A stretch of DNA of 64,000 nt from JAUNSR01 sp036655355 (GTDB lineage: Bacteria > Bacteroidota > Bacteroidia > Bacteroidales > JAUNSR01). Location: assembly GCA_036655355.1 (NCBI GenBank), contig JAVVQG010000009.1:104656-168655 (forward strand), given 5' to 3'. This document shows positions 1 through 7,608 of the stretch, one piece after another. The number at the start of each line of letters is the position of its first letter. Position 1 is the first letter of the stretch. The notes below the pieces were generated by a model. It saw only the letters and a list, made by a program, of their open reading frames with translations, ran no database searches and had not been told where the DNA came from. The position numbers and the translations under genes are program-made.

Positions 1-393
1 AATGGTCGTTTTCAGAAATGCCATTCCCACGCCTACAGCCATTGCATCGATACTTGTCGCCAACCCTAAAGTCATGATTCTTTTTGTGGAAAGCGATGTG
101 ATTCCGCTTTCTTCATCTCCTCCGCGCAATGCTTCATAAATCATCTTACCACCTAGATAAGCTAAAAGAACAAATGCAATCCAATGATCGACAGAATTGA
201 TGTAGGTACTGAAGTTAATTCCAAGTGCCCAGCCTACGAATGTTAAGACTCCCTGAAAAGCAGCCAGAATAAAAGCTATTTTCGCTGCCTCGCGAAAACG
301 AAAACAACTCATAAAAATTCCGCTAGCAACGCTTACGGACAATGAATCCATCGAAAGGCCGATGGCAATCATCAGAATGGTTAAAAAACTCAT
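1..393 (-). CDS. mntP: MntP-like manganese efflux pump (partial)
   Basis: The first 131 codons of a minus-strand gene whose 3' end lies beyond the window. Translation from the ATG at 393 starts MSFLTILMIAIGLSMDSLSV and shows several hydrophobic helices and the paired Asp-containing motifs GLSMDSLSVS and TSIDAMAVGVG. These intramembrane Asp motifs are typical of the MntP/DUF204 family, which exports Mn2+ across the inner membrane. A hydrophilic loop rich in Glu (GGDEESG) separates the two repeats. It lies directly downstream of the helicase gene (10 bp gap), so the two may be co-transcribed. Family assignment is good; substrate is inferred from the family. Confidence 0.8.
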   Translation of the reverse strand, partial: MSFLTILMIAIGLSMDSLSVSVASGIFMSCFRFREAAKIAFILAAFQGVLTFVGWALGINFSTYINSVDHWIAFVLLAYLGGKMIYEALRGGDEESGITSLSTKRIMTLGLATSIDAMAVGVGMAFLKTTI

Positions 394-403
394 CGTATGT
401 AAT

Positions 404-2332
404 TTAATTGATTTTCTCTTCTGCCGGAGGCTGCAATTGGTAAATAGCCCCGCATCGTTCTACATGTTCGTATAGTTTTCTATAAAATGCATGGTGCGTA
501 AGAGTTGAAGCATCTCCCAAAATCATCAGTTTCATGCGGGCACGGGTGATCGCTACATTCATTCGTCGCAGGTCTGAAAGGAAGCCAATCTTACCTTCGT
601 CATTCCCGCGAACCATACTGATCAGAATCACATCCCGTTCCTGACCCTGAAAACCATCCACTGTATTAACGGAGATTTGTTTCCGGAATTTACGCAAGAA
701 GCCGTTCTGTTTAATTAGACTGCGAAGATAATAAACTTGCGATTTATACGGAGAGATAATTCCGAAATCTATCCGCTCTTCCACGACGCGCTCCTCTCCA
801 GTGCGCCGGATGTAATCTTCCAGAATGCACACCAACTGCTCCGCCTCTGCTTTATTCAGTCGACTCAACGTATGCTGCGATGTTTCCTCATGGAAACCAC
901 ACGCCTCCGTGTTGTACCATACCATCGGGTAATCGAGCGACAGAATTGTACGCTGACTGATCTCGGGGGCTGCTTGAAGTGCTCCCTCATAAAACCATTG
1001 AGAAGGGAACTGCATGATCGATTCGTGCATTCGGTACTGTAAAGTGAGTAAGGATACGGTATTGGGAAGCGTCTCTGCTACTTTCTGCATCAATGTCCGG
1101 TCTAAGCCGCCACGTGCTGCCTCATAGCATTTGATTGTGGGCGGAAGTTGGCAATGGTCACCGGCAAAGATTACACGGTCTGCCTTTTTAATTGCTATCC
1201 AGCAAGCCGCTTCAAGCGCCTGTGCCGCCTCATCAATAAAGAGCGTAGGAAAATGTTTGAATTCAAGCACCTTTCCGGAAGCACCAACCAAAGTGGAGGC
1301 AACTACCCGCGTTTCGGCAAAAATATCTTCATTGATTCGAATCTCTAATTCGGTAGCTCTACTACGTAGTTTACTCAAGCGGTTACGAAGCGAATCACGA
1401 TTCTCACCTCCCTTTCTTAACTGCGATTGCGATTCACGGATTGCCTTACGCAAACTCCATAGTTCGGAATAATCAGAATGCGACTCAAAACGTCTTTCGT
1501 AGGTGGAAGATAGAATCTTATCGTTAACACGCATGGGATTACCGATACGCAATACGCTCACACCGCGATCCATCAGTTTTTCACAGATCCAATCTACGGC
1601 AGCATTACTTTGTGCACAGACCATCACCTGCGCCTCCCGGTGAAGGGTTTCGTAGATGGCTTCAACAAGTGTCGTGGTTTTTCCTGTCCCCGGAGGACCA
1701 TGTACAATAGCCGTTTCCCGTGCTGTTAAAACTTGTCCCACAGCCGCTTCCTGGCTTTTATTCAACCACGGAAAACGTACCGGAAAATCACTCCGGAAAA
1801 GAGCGGGACGATTTCCGATCAATACATCGCGTAAATGAGACAAGCGGTTATCTTTTGCATTCATCACTGCGGACAATGCCGTAAACATCGCATTATAAGA
1901 TGTCTCGTCGAAATAGAGTTGAATACCCGGATCGGTGGAGCGTTGCAATAACTGAAGAGCCTGTACATTTGGCAAGGTAACGACCATGCGGTTGTCATCT
2001 ACAAAATTCACCGTACCGGTGAAATTCAGATAGCGGGGTTGTCCCCCCATATCCGCATCAAAAAAACAAACCGGCCGACCCGGTTCGAATTCATGATCCG
2101 CACCGGGATCTCCTGTTCGTTCGATTTCAACCACCAACTGATTCAGCGAATTGTGATAAGAGCGACCGATAGTAAGAGGATACCAACATTTCCCTTGTCT
2201 CACCCGTTTATCGATTCCGGCAACACGGGTTTGATGCATATAGGTTTCCTTTTCAAACTCATACTCTTTCCGAAGCAGGTCGTATTGCTCCTGTAAGGCT
2301 TTCAAAGGGTTCTGATTTTTACTTTGCGACAT
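404..2332 (-). CDS. Superfamily 1 (UPF1-like) DNA/RNA helicase
   Basis: A 642-residue SF1B helicase of the UPF1/IGHMBP2 type. Visible motifs in order: N-terminal coiled-coil-like segment (residues 10-35), OB-like region, Walker A GPPGTGKTTT near residue 210, Walker B FIDEAAQALEAACW, motif III GDHCQLPPTI, motif IV-type QYRMHESIM, motif V VDGFQGQERDVILIS and motif VI AITRARMKLMILGD. All catalytic motifs are intact, so an active ATP-dependent 5'-3' helicase is expected. Its cellular substrate cannot be read from the sequence. A minus-strand promoter TATCTTTG lies about 24 bp upstream of the start. Widespread in Bacteroidales. Confidence 0.9.
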   Translation of the reverse strand: MSQSKNQNPLKALQEQYDLLRKEYEFEKETYMHQTRVAGIDKRVRQGKCWYPLTIGRSYHNSLNQLVVEIERTGDPGADHEFEPGRPVCFFDADMGGQPRYLNFTGTVNFVDDNRMVVTLPNVQALQLLQRSTDPGIQLYFDETSYNAMFTALSAVMNAKDNRLSHLRDVLIGNRPALFRSDFPVRFPWLNKSQEAAVGQVLTARETAIVHGPPGTGKTTTLVEAIYETLHREAQVMVCAQSNAAVDWICEKLMDRGVSVLRIGNPMRVNDKILSSTYERRFESHSDYSELWSLRKAIRESQSQLRKGGENRDSLRNRLSKLRSRATELEIRINEDIFAETRVVASTLVGASGKVLEFKHFPTLFIDEAAQALEAACWIAIKKADRVIFAGDHCQLPPTIKCYEAARGGLDRTLMQKVAETLPNTVSLLTLQYRMHESIMQFPSQWFYEGALQAAPEISQRTILSLDYPMVWYNTEACGFHEETSQHTLSRLNKAEAEQLVCILEDYIRRTGEERVVEERIDFGIISPYKSQVYYLRSLIKQNGFLRKFRKQISVNTVDGFQGQERDVILISMVRGNDEGKIGFLSDLRRMNVAITRARMKLMILGDASTLTHHAFYRKLYEHVERCGAIYQLQPPAEEKIN

Positions 2333-2355
2333 TCGTTTTCATCTATAATCAGGCG

Positions 2356-2363
2356 CAAAGATA
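2356..2363 (-). promoter_or_regulatory. Bacteroidota -7 promoter element (helicase gene)
   Basis: TATCTTTG on the minus strand matches TAnnTTTG and sits 24 bp before the helicase ATG. It is back to back with the plus-strand element at 2376, giving two divergent promoters within 60 bp. No clear -33 TTTG was checked beyond this. Confidence 0.6.
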
Positions 2364-2375
2364 GCGTAAAATGCG

Positions 2376-2383
2376 TAACTTTG
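2376..2383 (+). promoter_or_regulatory. Bacteroidota -7 promoter element (DEAD-box gene)
   Basis: TAACTTTG matches TAnnTTTG and ends only 6 bp before the chosen ATG at 2390. With the usual 5-8 bp to the start point, the transcript would begin at or next to the start codon, suggesting a leaderless or nearly leaderless mRNA. Confidence 0.6.
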
Positions 2384-2389
2384 TACCTT

Positions 2390-3715
2390 ATGAAGAAACA
2401 TACACAGCTAATAGAAAAAACCCTGAAGGCGATGGGGTTCGATGCCCTCAAGCCAATGCAGCAAGCTACAATCGAGGCATACGGAAAACCGAATGACATC
2501 ATCCTTCTTTCGCCAACCGGCTCGGGTAAAACGCTTGCGTTCCTGTTGCCGATGGTAGCGAACTTGAAGCCGGAGGTAACGGGGGTTCAAACCTTAATAC
2601 TTGCACCATCGCGAGAGCTGGCAATTCAGATAGACCGCGTGTTCCGTTCCATGCAAACCGGATTCAAAATTACATGTTGTTACGGCGGTCACGACATTCG
2701 TGCCGAAAAGAAGAGCCTTTCGGAAGCTCCTGCGGTAATCGTAGGTACACCGGGACGTATTCTGGATCACCTTGAACATGATAATTTTGATCCTAAAGCT
2801 ATACGCACTCTAATTCTAGATGAATTCGACAAAGCACTTGAACTGGGCTTCACCGAAGAGATGTCTGCGATTATCGCCAAATTGGGGCCACTTGAGAAAC
2901 GCGTACTCACTTCTGCTACAGACGGTACGGAAATTCCGGATTATACCGGACTAAAAAATCCGGAAACACTTTCATTTCTGGAAGATTCGAACGTTGTAAC
3001 AGGATTGACGTTAAAACAAGTGAAGTCTCCCGTACCCGATAAACTTGACACACTTTACCGCCTCATCTGTGAATTGGGAGCCGGCTCGAAACTGGTATTC
3101 TGCAATTATCGGGAAAGTGCCGAACGTGTGAGCCATTACTTGACGAAAGAGGGTATTGCGAATGCTCATTTCCATGGAGGCATGGAGCAGGTTGATCGCG
3201 AGAATGCACTCATCAAGTTTAGAAACGGAAGCACAAACGTATTCGTTTCCACTGACCTGGCTGCACGTGGTCTTGACATTCCGGAGATCAAACACATCAT
3301 TCATTACCACCTTCCGGTCAATGAAGAAGCTTTTGTACACCGTAACGGTCGTACGGCCCGAATGAATGCCGAAGGTAACGCATATCTTATTCTCAGCCCG
3401 AACGAATACCTTCCGGAATATCTCAAACAAGACCCGATTCATCAATCGCTTTCTGAAGTAACCCCATCACCGGCTAAACCGGATTGGGTGACTCTTTACA
3501 TCGGAAAAGGAAAAAAAGACAAACTTAGTAAGATGGATATCGTAGGGTTCCTTATTCAGAAAGGAGAACTGCAAAAAAATGAAATCGGAATGATTGATGT
3601 TCGTGAATACCACGCATATGTAGCCGTTAAGAGCGATAAAGTGCATGAGCTACTGAAAAAAATTCACGGTTTGAAGATCAAGAATATGAAAACTAAATTT
3701 GCCGTTTCTCATTAA
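2390..3715 (+). CDS. DEAD-box ATP-dependent RNA helicase
   Basis: An SF2 helicase of about 441 residues if started at the ATG at 2390 (MKKHTQLIEKTLKAMGFDAL). An in-frame ATG at 2324 would overlap the divergent gene and precede the promoter, so it is rejected. Motifs: Q-motif region (LKPMQQATIEAY), Walker A SPTGSGKTLAF, PSRELAIQ, TPGRILDHLE, a DEAD-box variant DEFD (ILDEFDKALELGF), SAT (TSATDG), STDLAARGLDIP and HRNGRTAR. The C-terminal tail ends with a domain resembling the DbpA RNA-binding region. DEFD instead of DEAD is the notable substitution. Likely roles are rRNA or mRNA remodelling. A strong terminator follows. Confidence 0.92.
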   Translation: MKKHTQLIEKTLKAMGFDALKPMQQATIEAYGKPNDIILLSPTGSGKTLAFLLPMVANLKPEVTGVQTLILAPSRELAIQIDRVFRSMQTGFKITCCYGGHDIRAEKKSLSEAPAVIVGTPGRILDHLEHDNFDPKAIRTLILDEFDKALELGFTEEMSAIIAKLGPLEKRVLTSATDGTEIPDYTGLKNPETLSFLEDSNVVTGLTLKQVKSPVPDKLDTLYRLICELGAGSKLVFCNYRESAERVSHYLTKEGIANAHFHGGMEQVDRENALIKFRNGSTNVFVSTDLAARGLDIPEIKHIIHYHLPVNEEAFVHRNGRTARMNAEGNAYLILSPNEYLPEYLKQDPIHQSLSEVTPSPAKPDWVTLYIGKGKKDKLSKMDIVGFLIQKGELQKNEIGMIDVREYHAYVAVKSDKVHELLKKIHGLKIKNMKTKFAVSH

Positions 3716-3730
3716 GAAACAACGAATTGA

Positions 3731-3787
3731 AAAATCCCCCTGGAAGATCTGCCTTTTAGCCAGATCCATCCAAGGGGATTTTTTTAT
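3731..3787 (+). terminator. Intrinsic terminator
   Basis: Inverted repeat AAATCCCCCTGGA..GATCTG / CAGATC..TCCAAGGGGATTT followed by seven T residues, just downstream of the DEAD-box helicase. The left arm starts with an A run, so it may also terminate the convergent minus-strand GtrA gene. Confidence 0.8.
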
Positions 3788-3808
3788 CGAATCAAATGAA
3801 TTACTGAT

Positions 3809-4210
3809 TCAATTTCTGTTTCTTGGCTCTTTAAATATAAAGCGCAATAACAGAAAATTTATTGGAAGCACAATCACGAAAACCGGAAACGGTGCAAGTT
3901 CCTTTGGAATATGCAACCAAAGGAAAAGGTTCAAAAATCCGAGCTGAAGCAGGTAGTTTACCCCCTGCTGAACCAGAAATCCGGACGCCTTCTTCCATGT
4001 GGGTTTCTCTTTGAACGTAAAATAAGTGGTTAATACAAAGTTCACCAACACAAAAAAAATGGTTGCTATAGTAAAAGCAACGCTCGGGTTCATCAGCTGA
4101 CAAAGCACATAATAGATGCCATACTGCACTCCCGTTGCCGTAGCACCGGTAATAATGAACCGGATAAATTCCCCTTTTTTACTACGCTCGTTTATTACAC
4201 GCAAACTCAC
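3809..4210 (-). CDS. GtrA-like membrane protein (second copy of cassette)
   Basis: 133 residues with four predicted transmembrane helices, typical GtrA/DPMS3 size and pattern (RFIITGATATGVQYGIYYVLCQL at the first helix; YTFKEK-type end to helix 3). GtrA-like proteins are thought to move undecaprenyl-phosphate-linked sugars across the inner membrane or to support GtrB. It is the last gene of a four-gene minus-strand cassette; the gap to the glycosyltransferase gene upstream is about 40 bp. A second GtrA homologue opens the cassette at 7015-7458, which is unusual. Confidence 0.82.
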   Translation of the reverse strand: MSLRVINERSKKGEFIRFIITGATATGVQYGIYYVLCQLMNPSVAFTIATIFFVLVNFVLTTYFTFKEKPTWKKASGFLVQQGVNYLLQLGFLNLFLWLHIPKELAPFPVFVIVLPINFLLLRFIFKEPRNRN

Positions 4211-4250
4211 GGTTCCTCCTTTATTAATTGTTTTATAATCGCCTAAAAGC

Positions 4251-5954
4251 TTATTTCACTTTTCGGAAGTGATACAATCCAACGAAATCACGCACTTCTG
4301 TATCATTGTGAGGTGTACGCAATACAGATTCAAAATGATACGCTCCCGGGAATAATTTTTCCAATTCTGGAAGCGCCTTATCGCCCACCAATAGATATCC
4401 CTCTTCAGGCTTCTCAACCTCAAATTGCCATACACGGTTTCCGGTATAGAAATTCGCGATATAGAAACGAAGCATTCCCACGTTTGTAAATCCGTAGATT
4501 TTGCCTTCCGGAACGATTCGAGCTACCTCATGTGAGAAATTCTTGGTTGACTTGGCATTTAAGATCATCGGAAGAAGCGCCCCGTCTAACATCAACTGCA
4601 AACTGAACACAAGTCCGACCACGCTTAACATCACTTTTAATCCCATCTCTCTGGGTTTCTGATCTCTGAAGAAAACCAGCAGAAAAGCAATTAGGATGGC
4701 CACGCTGACAATAGCGATAAACGAAATAGGAGTTTCACGAATCGCATCGATGTAAATCGCGATTTTCTGGGCTTTTCGCCCACTCAGCATAGAGGTAGGA
4801 TCGAAAATACCCATTCTCACAGCTCCGATGAGCACCATGGCAATCACACTCAGCGATGCGATGATCCATCCGAAAATACGGAAAGCCTGTTTTTTGTACT
4901 CTGCCATCCACATAAATGCATCAGCCATGAAAAAGCCGATGAAAGGGTAGATAGGCAGTAAGTAAACACTGCGTTTGCTCTTCGGAATACAATAAAATAC
5001 AAAAATCACAAGGATAGTCAGCAAAGAGAATAAACGTACACGGTCCGTAGTCCTAAACCACTCTTTCGTTTGTTCCCACAGTTGACGGGGAGTGCGTTTT
5101 GCTTCGCGATAAGGCAAGAAAAAGAGAGCAATCACAAATAGAAGGGTCCACGGAAGATAACCGCTTAGTACTGTTAGGAAATTGTAATATACCGGATTCT
5201 CGTGCGATTCATAACTCATCTTTCCTAAGAATCGTCCGAAATTCTCCTCCATAACAAGGTCTACGAACTCACTTCCTCCAACTCGATAAGCCATTACATA
5301 CCACAGAGCTGGCAGTACGCATGCGAGAACTCCTGCAAGCGCCATCTTACCGAATGCTTTCCAAAAATTCACTTTATTAAAAAGAAGGAATAACCCGCAT
5401 GAAGCGCAAGGAAGGATAAATCCGACTGGACCTTTCGTCAATACGCCGGCACTCATGAGTAATATCGCAACCCAGGGAATACCCCGAAAATCCTTCTCCC
5501 ACCAGATATAAAGCCTGATCACAGCCAATACGATCATAGTCGTAAGAACCATATCGACTCGGGCATTCATTCCGGCACGGTGCACCTCAAAAGCACTCAG
5601 GGTGATTAGGCAAGCCAGAAACGAACGGAAAGGATCACTCCGTTTCGAGAAGAATAGGAAGAGTCCCAGAATCATTGCAATCAATGCCAATGCCGAAGGA
5701 AGTCTTGAAGTGTATTCGGTCACTTCACCGAAAGGTGCCGAAAGAGCCGCGATAGACCAGTGAAAAAATGGCGGTTTATAGGCGATGTCCCCCCCTGCTG
5801 TGAGAGGAAGAATCCAGTTCCCGGATTCAAGCATTGCATACGAAACGACTGCCTCACGAGGCTCACCCTTGGTATGAAAATCATTGAGACCCAAAAAAGG
5901 GAGTAGTGTAAGAATTGAGATGGATGCTAAAAGCCAGAAGAGCTTATTTCTCAT
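4251..5954 (-). CDS. ArnT-like polytopic glycosyltransferase (GT83/GT39)
   Basis: A 567-residue integral membrane protein with about a dozen hydrophobic segments in the first 440 residues and a C-terminal globular periplasmic part. The early periplasmic loop reads FHTKGEPREAVVSYAM, containing the GEPREA motif of ArnT/PMT-superfamily enzymes, and YKPPFFHW follows. These enzymes transfer a sugar from a polyprenyl-phosphate carrier onto lipid A, glycan or protein on the periplasmic face. It lies between GtrB and GtrA genes, so the donor is probably made by the neighbouring GtrB. Acceptor unknown. Confidence 0.82.
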   Translation of the reverse strand: MRNKLFWLLASISILTLLPFLGLNDFHTKGEPREAVVSYAMLESGNWILPLTAGGDIAYKPPFFHWSIAALSAPFGEVTEYTSRLPSALALIAMILGLFLFFSKRSDPFRSFLACLITLSAFEVHRAGMNARVDMVLTTMIVLAVIRLYIWWEKDFRGIPWVAILLMSAGVLTKGPVGFILPCASCGLFLLFNKVNFWKAFGKMALAGVLACVLPALWYVMAYRVGGSEFVDLVMEENFGRFLGKMSYESHENPVYYNFLTVLSGYLPWTLLFVIALFFLPYREAKRTPRQLWEQTKEWFRTTDRVRLFSLLTILVIFVFYCIPKSKRSVYLLPIYPFIGFFMADAFMWMAEYKKQAFRIFGWIIASLSVIAMVLIGAVRMGIFDPTSMLSGRKAQKIAIYIDAIRETPISFIAIVSVAILIAFLLVFFRDQKPREMGLKVMLSVVGLVFSLQLMLDGALLPMILNAKSTKNFSHEVARIVPEGKIYGFTNVGMLRFYIANFYTGNRVWQFEVEKPEEGYLLVGDKALPELEKLFPGAYHFESVLRTPHNDTEVRDFVGLYHFRKVK

Positions 5955-5974
5955 AATGAATAATGAATTTTTAT

Positions 5975-6907
5975 TTATTCTATGTTTATTTTTTCCTGTA
6001 CTATGTATTCAGGTCTGTTTTTGGTCTCGTCAAAGATATTGCCGATGTATTCGCCTAACAATCCGATGGTAAAAAGTTGGATTCCTCCCATGAGTAAAAC
6101 GATGAAAATGGTGGATGACCATCCGGGTACTACCATATCCGGATGAAAGATATTCAGATATAGCATCCATCCGATGAGTCCTAGTGCAAAGAGGATGCAA
6201 AAAGTACCCATTGAAATCGCCAGTTTGAGCGGTTTTTTCGAAAATCCGAATATACCGACCGCAGCCAATCTGATCATCTTGCTAAAAGAGTATTTGGTTT
6301 CTCCGGCAAAACGTTCGTCACGTTTATACGTGAAGGGAACCTGCTTGTATCCCATCCAACTAAAAAGTCCGCGAAGGTATTTGTGTTTCTCGGGAAAACG
6401 ACGGAATGTTTCAAGCACTTTGCGATCGATCAATCGGAAATCGCCCGTATCTACCGGAAACTTATACTCAGATAGATAGTTTAGGGTTCGATAAAACATT
6501 TTTGCTGTGAACAATTTCAAAAAAGACTCTCCCTGACGGCTTTCCCTGACGGCATATACGATGTTGGCATCCTCGTTGTCCCACACCTTTACCATTTCCG
6601 GAATCACTTCGGGGGGATCCTGCAGATCTGCATCGATAATTACAATGACGTCGCCGTCCGCATGATGCAATCCGGCACTTACAGCATTCTGATGACCGAA
6701 ATTACGTGAAAATGAAAGGACCTGCACCTGAGGATCCTGTGATGCCAAGTTACGCAGGATGGATAAGGTTTTATCCTGACTTCCGTCATTGACATAGATA
6801 ATGGAGTAATCCTGGAAGTTTTCGGAGAGCATCTTCTTAAATCGCTTATACGATTCCGGCAGCACTTCCTCTTCGTTATAGCAGGGAATGACTATGTTTA
6901 ATCTCAT
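5975..6907 (-). CDS. GtrB/ArnC-type polyprenyl-phosphate glycosyltransferase (GT2)
   Basis: 310 residues. N-terminal GT-A fold: NIVIPCYNEEEVLP, YVNDGSQDKT, DADLQDPP (metal-binding DxD), FRLIDRK, and the amphipathic region with KRDERFAGETKYSFSKM typical of GtrB/DPM1. Two transmembrane helices follow near residues 233-255 and 268-290. Enzymes of this family attach a sugar to undecaprenyl phosphate on the cytoplasmic face. A structured repeat copy (6905-7002) fills the gap between the upstream GtrA gene and this start codon, supporting the ATG at 6907. Confidence 0.9.
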   Translation of the reverse strand: MRLNIVIPCYNEEEVLPESYKRFKKMLSENFQDYSIIYVNDGSQDKTLSILRNLASQDPQVQVLSFSRNFGHQNAVSAGLHHADGDVIVIIDADLQDPPEVIPEMVKVWDNEDANIVYAVRESRQGESFLKLFTAKMFYRTLNYLSEYKFPVDTGDFRLIDRKVLETFRRFPEKHKYLRGLFSWMGYKQVPFTYKRDERFAGETKYSFSKMIRLAAVGIFGFSKKPLKLAISMGTFCILFALGLIGWMLYLNIFHPDMVVPGWSSTIFIVLLMGGIQLFTIGLLGEYIGNIFDETKNRPEYIVQEKINIE

Positions 6908-7002
6908 TTGTTTATCTTCTATTATTTAACATCAAGGTCGAATTCGTCCGCTTTATACCTTGTTGACGGTTGTCTCAACATCAAGTGAATTATGACGATT
7001 TC
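6905..7002 (-). repeat. Intercistronic structured repeat, copy 1
   Basis: About 98 bp matching the 94-bp units at 63.75-63.94 kb from the ATG of the GtrB gene back to 13 bp after the GtrA stop. Read on the minus strand: outer-stem arm aaatcgtc, divergent second region, aaggtata, outer-stem return gacgaatt, then a conserved A/T-rich tail gaccttgatgttaaataata ending at the ATG. Compared with other copies the outer stem changes CGCC/GGCG to CGTC/GACG, keeping the pair. Function unknown. Confidence 0.7.
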
Positions 7003-7014
7003 CCCCGACGAGGA

Positions 7015-7458
7015 TTATTTTTTGAAAGTGATCAGTCGGTTTAAAAGAAAATTCGAAACGGTATAAATCCCCATTGCCAGAAACTGGCTGATATACGTGT
7101 TGACCTCCAATTGGTTCACTAAAAGTAACAACATAAGGTATTGCACACCGTAACAAATCAGAAAAGTAATTCCGAATAACCCTATTTCCCGATAAACATT
7201 CCCCCCTTTGGCACGGAACACCCAGTGCTTATTCCAGATAAAACTGTTTATCACACCTACTGCATATCCTGTCAAGTTAGCGATTTTATAATTCATCCCC
7301 AAGAACATACATACATAAATCACGGCTAAACTGATGGCTGTATTTAACATGCCGACAACTATAAATTTAAGGAACTGAAGTCTTGCTTCTGAGTTTGTAA
7401 GTAACTTTCGAATCATCCTCTGATTTGGTTTTAAACTGCGAATATAGGATTTTAACAA
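7015..7458 (-). CDS. GtrA-like membrane protein
   Basis: 147 residues, four hydrophobic helices; core FLKFIVVGMLNTAISLAVIYV and a WVFRAK motif after helix 3 match the GtrA/PF04138 family. The annotated start gives MLKSYIRSLKPNQRM; an internal ATG 14 codons later (MIRKLLTNS) is equally plausible and would be more typical in length. First gene of the GtrA-GtrB-ArnT-like-GtrA cassette. Likely a flippase partner for the polyprenyl-linked sugar; specificity is unknown. Confidence 0.82.
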   Translation of the reverse strand: MLKSYIRSLKPNQRMIRKLLTNSEARLQFLKFIVVGMLNTAISLAVIYVCMFLGMNYKIANLTGYAVGVINSFIWNKHWVFRAKGGNVYREIGLFGITFLICYGVQYLMLLLLVNQLEVNTYISQFLAMGIYTVSNFLLNRLITFKK

Positions 7459-7608
7459 TAAATTTCGGACAATCCAAATGCAAAGTTTATCCGTAAGAGG
7501 GTGATAGGGTTACAGAATAGTAGTTCTACCAACATTTATTTTATAAAATGTTGCTTAAGGAATATAGATTCTGTAATTTTCGGACTTTAAACCATCAGAT
7601 ACTTTGAT

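Noticed and set aside
2324..2389. Longer start for the DEAD-box helicase
   Set aside because: Overlaps the divergent helicase gene and both promoter elements.
6905..7002. Integron attC site for the intercistronic repeat
   Set aside because: Position between stop and start codons is similar, but there are no GTTRRRY/RYYYAAC cores, no palindromic cassette ends and no integrase; units stand in ordinary operons.
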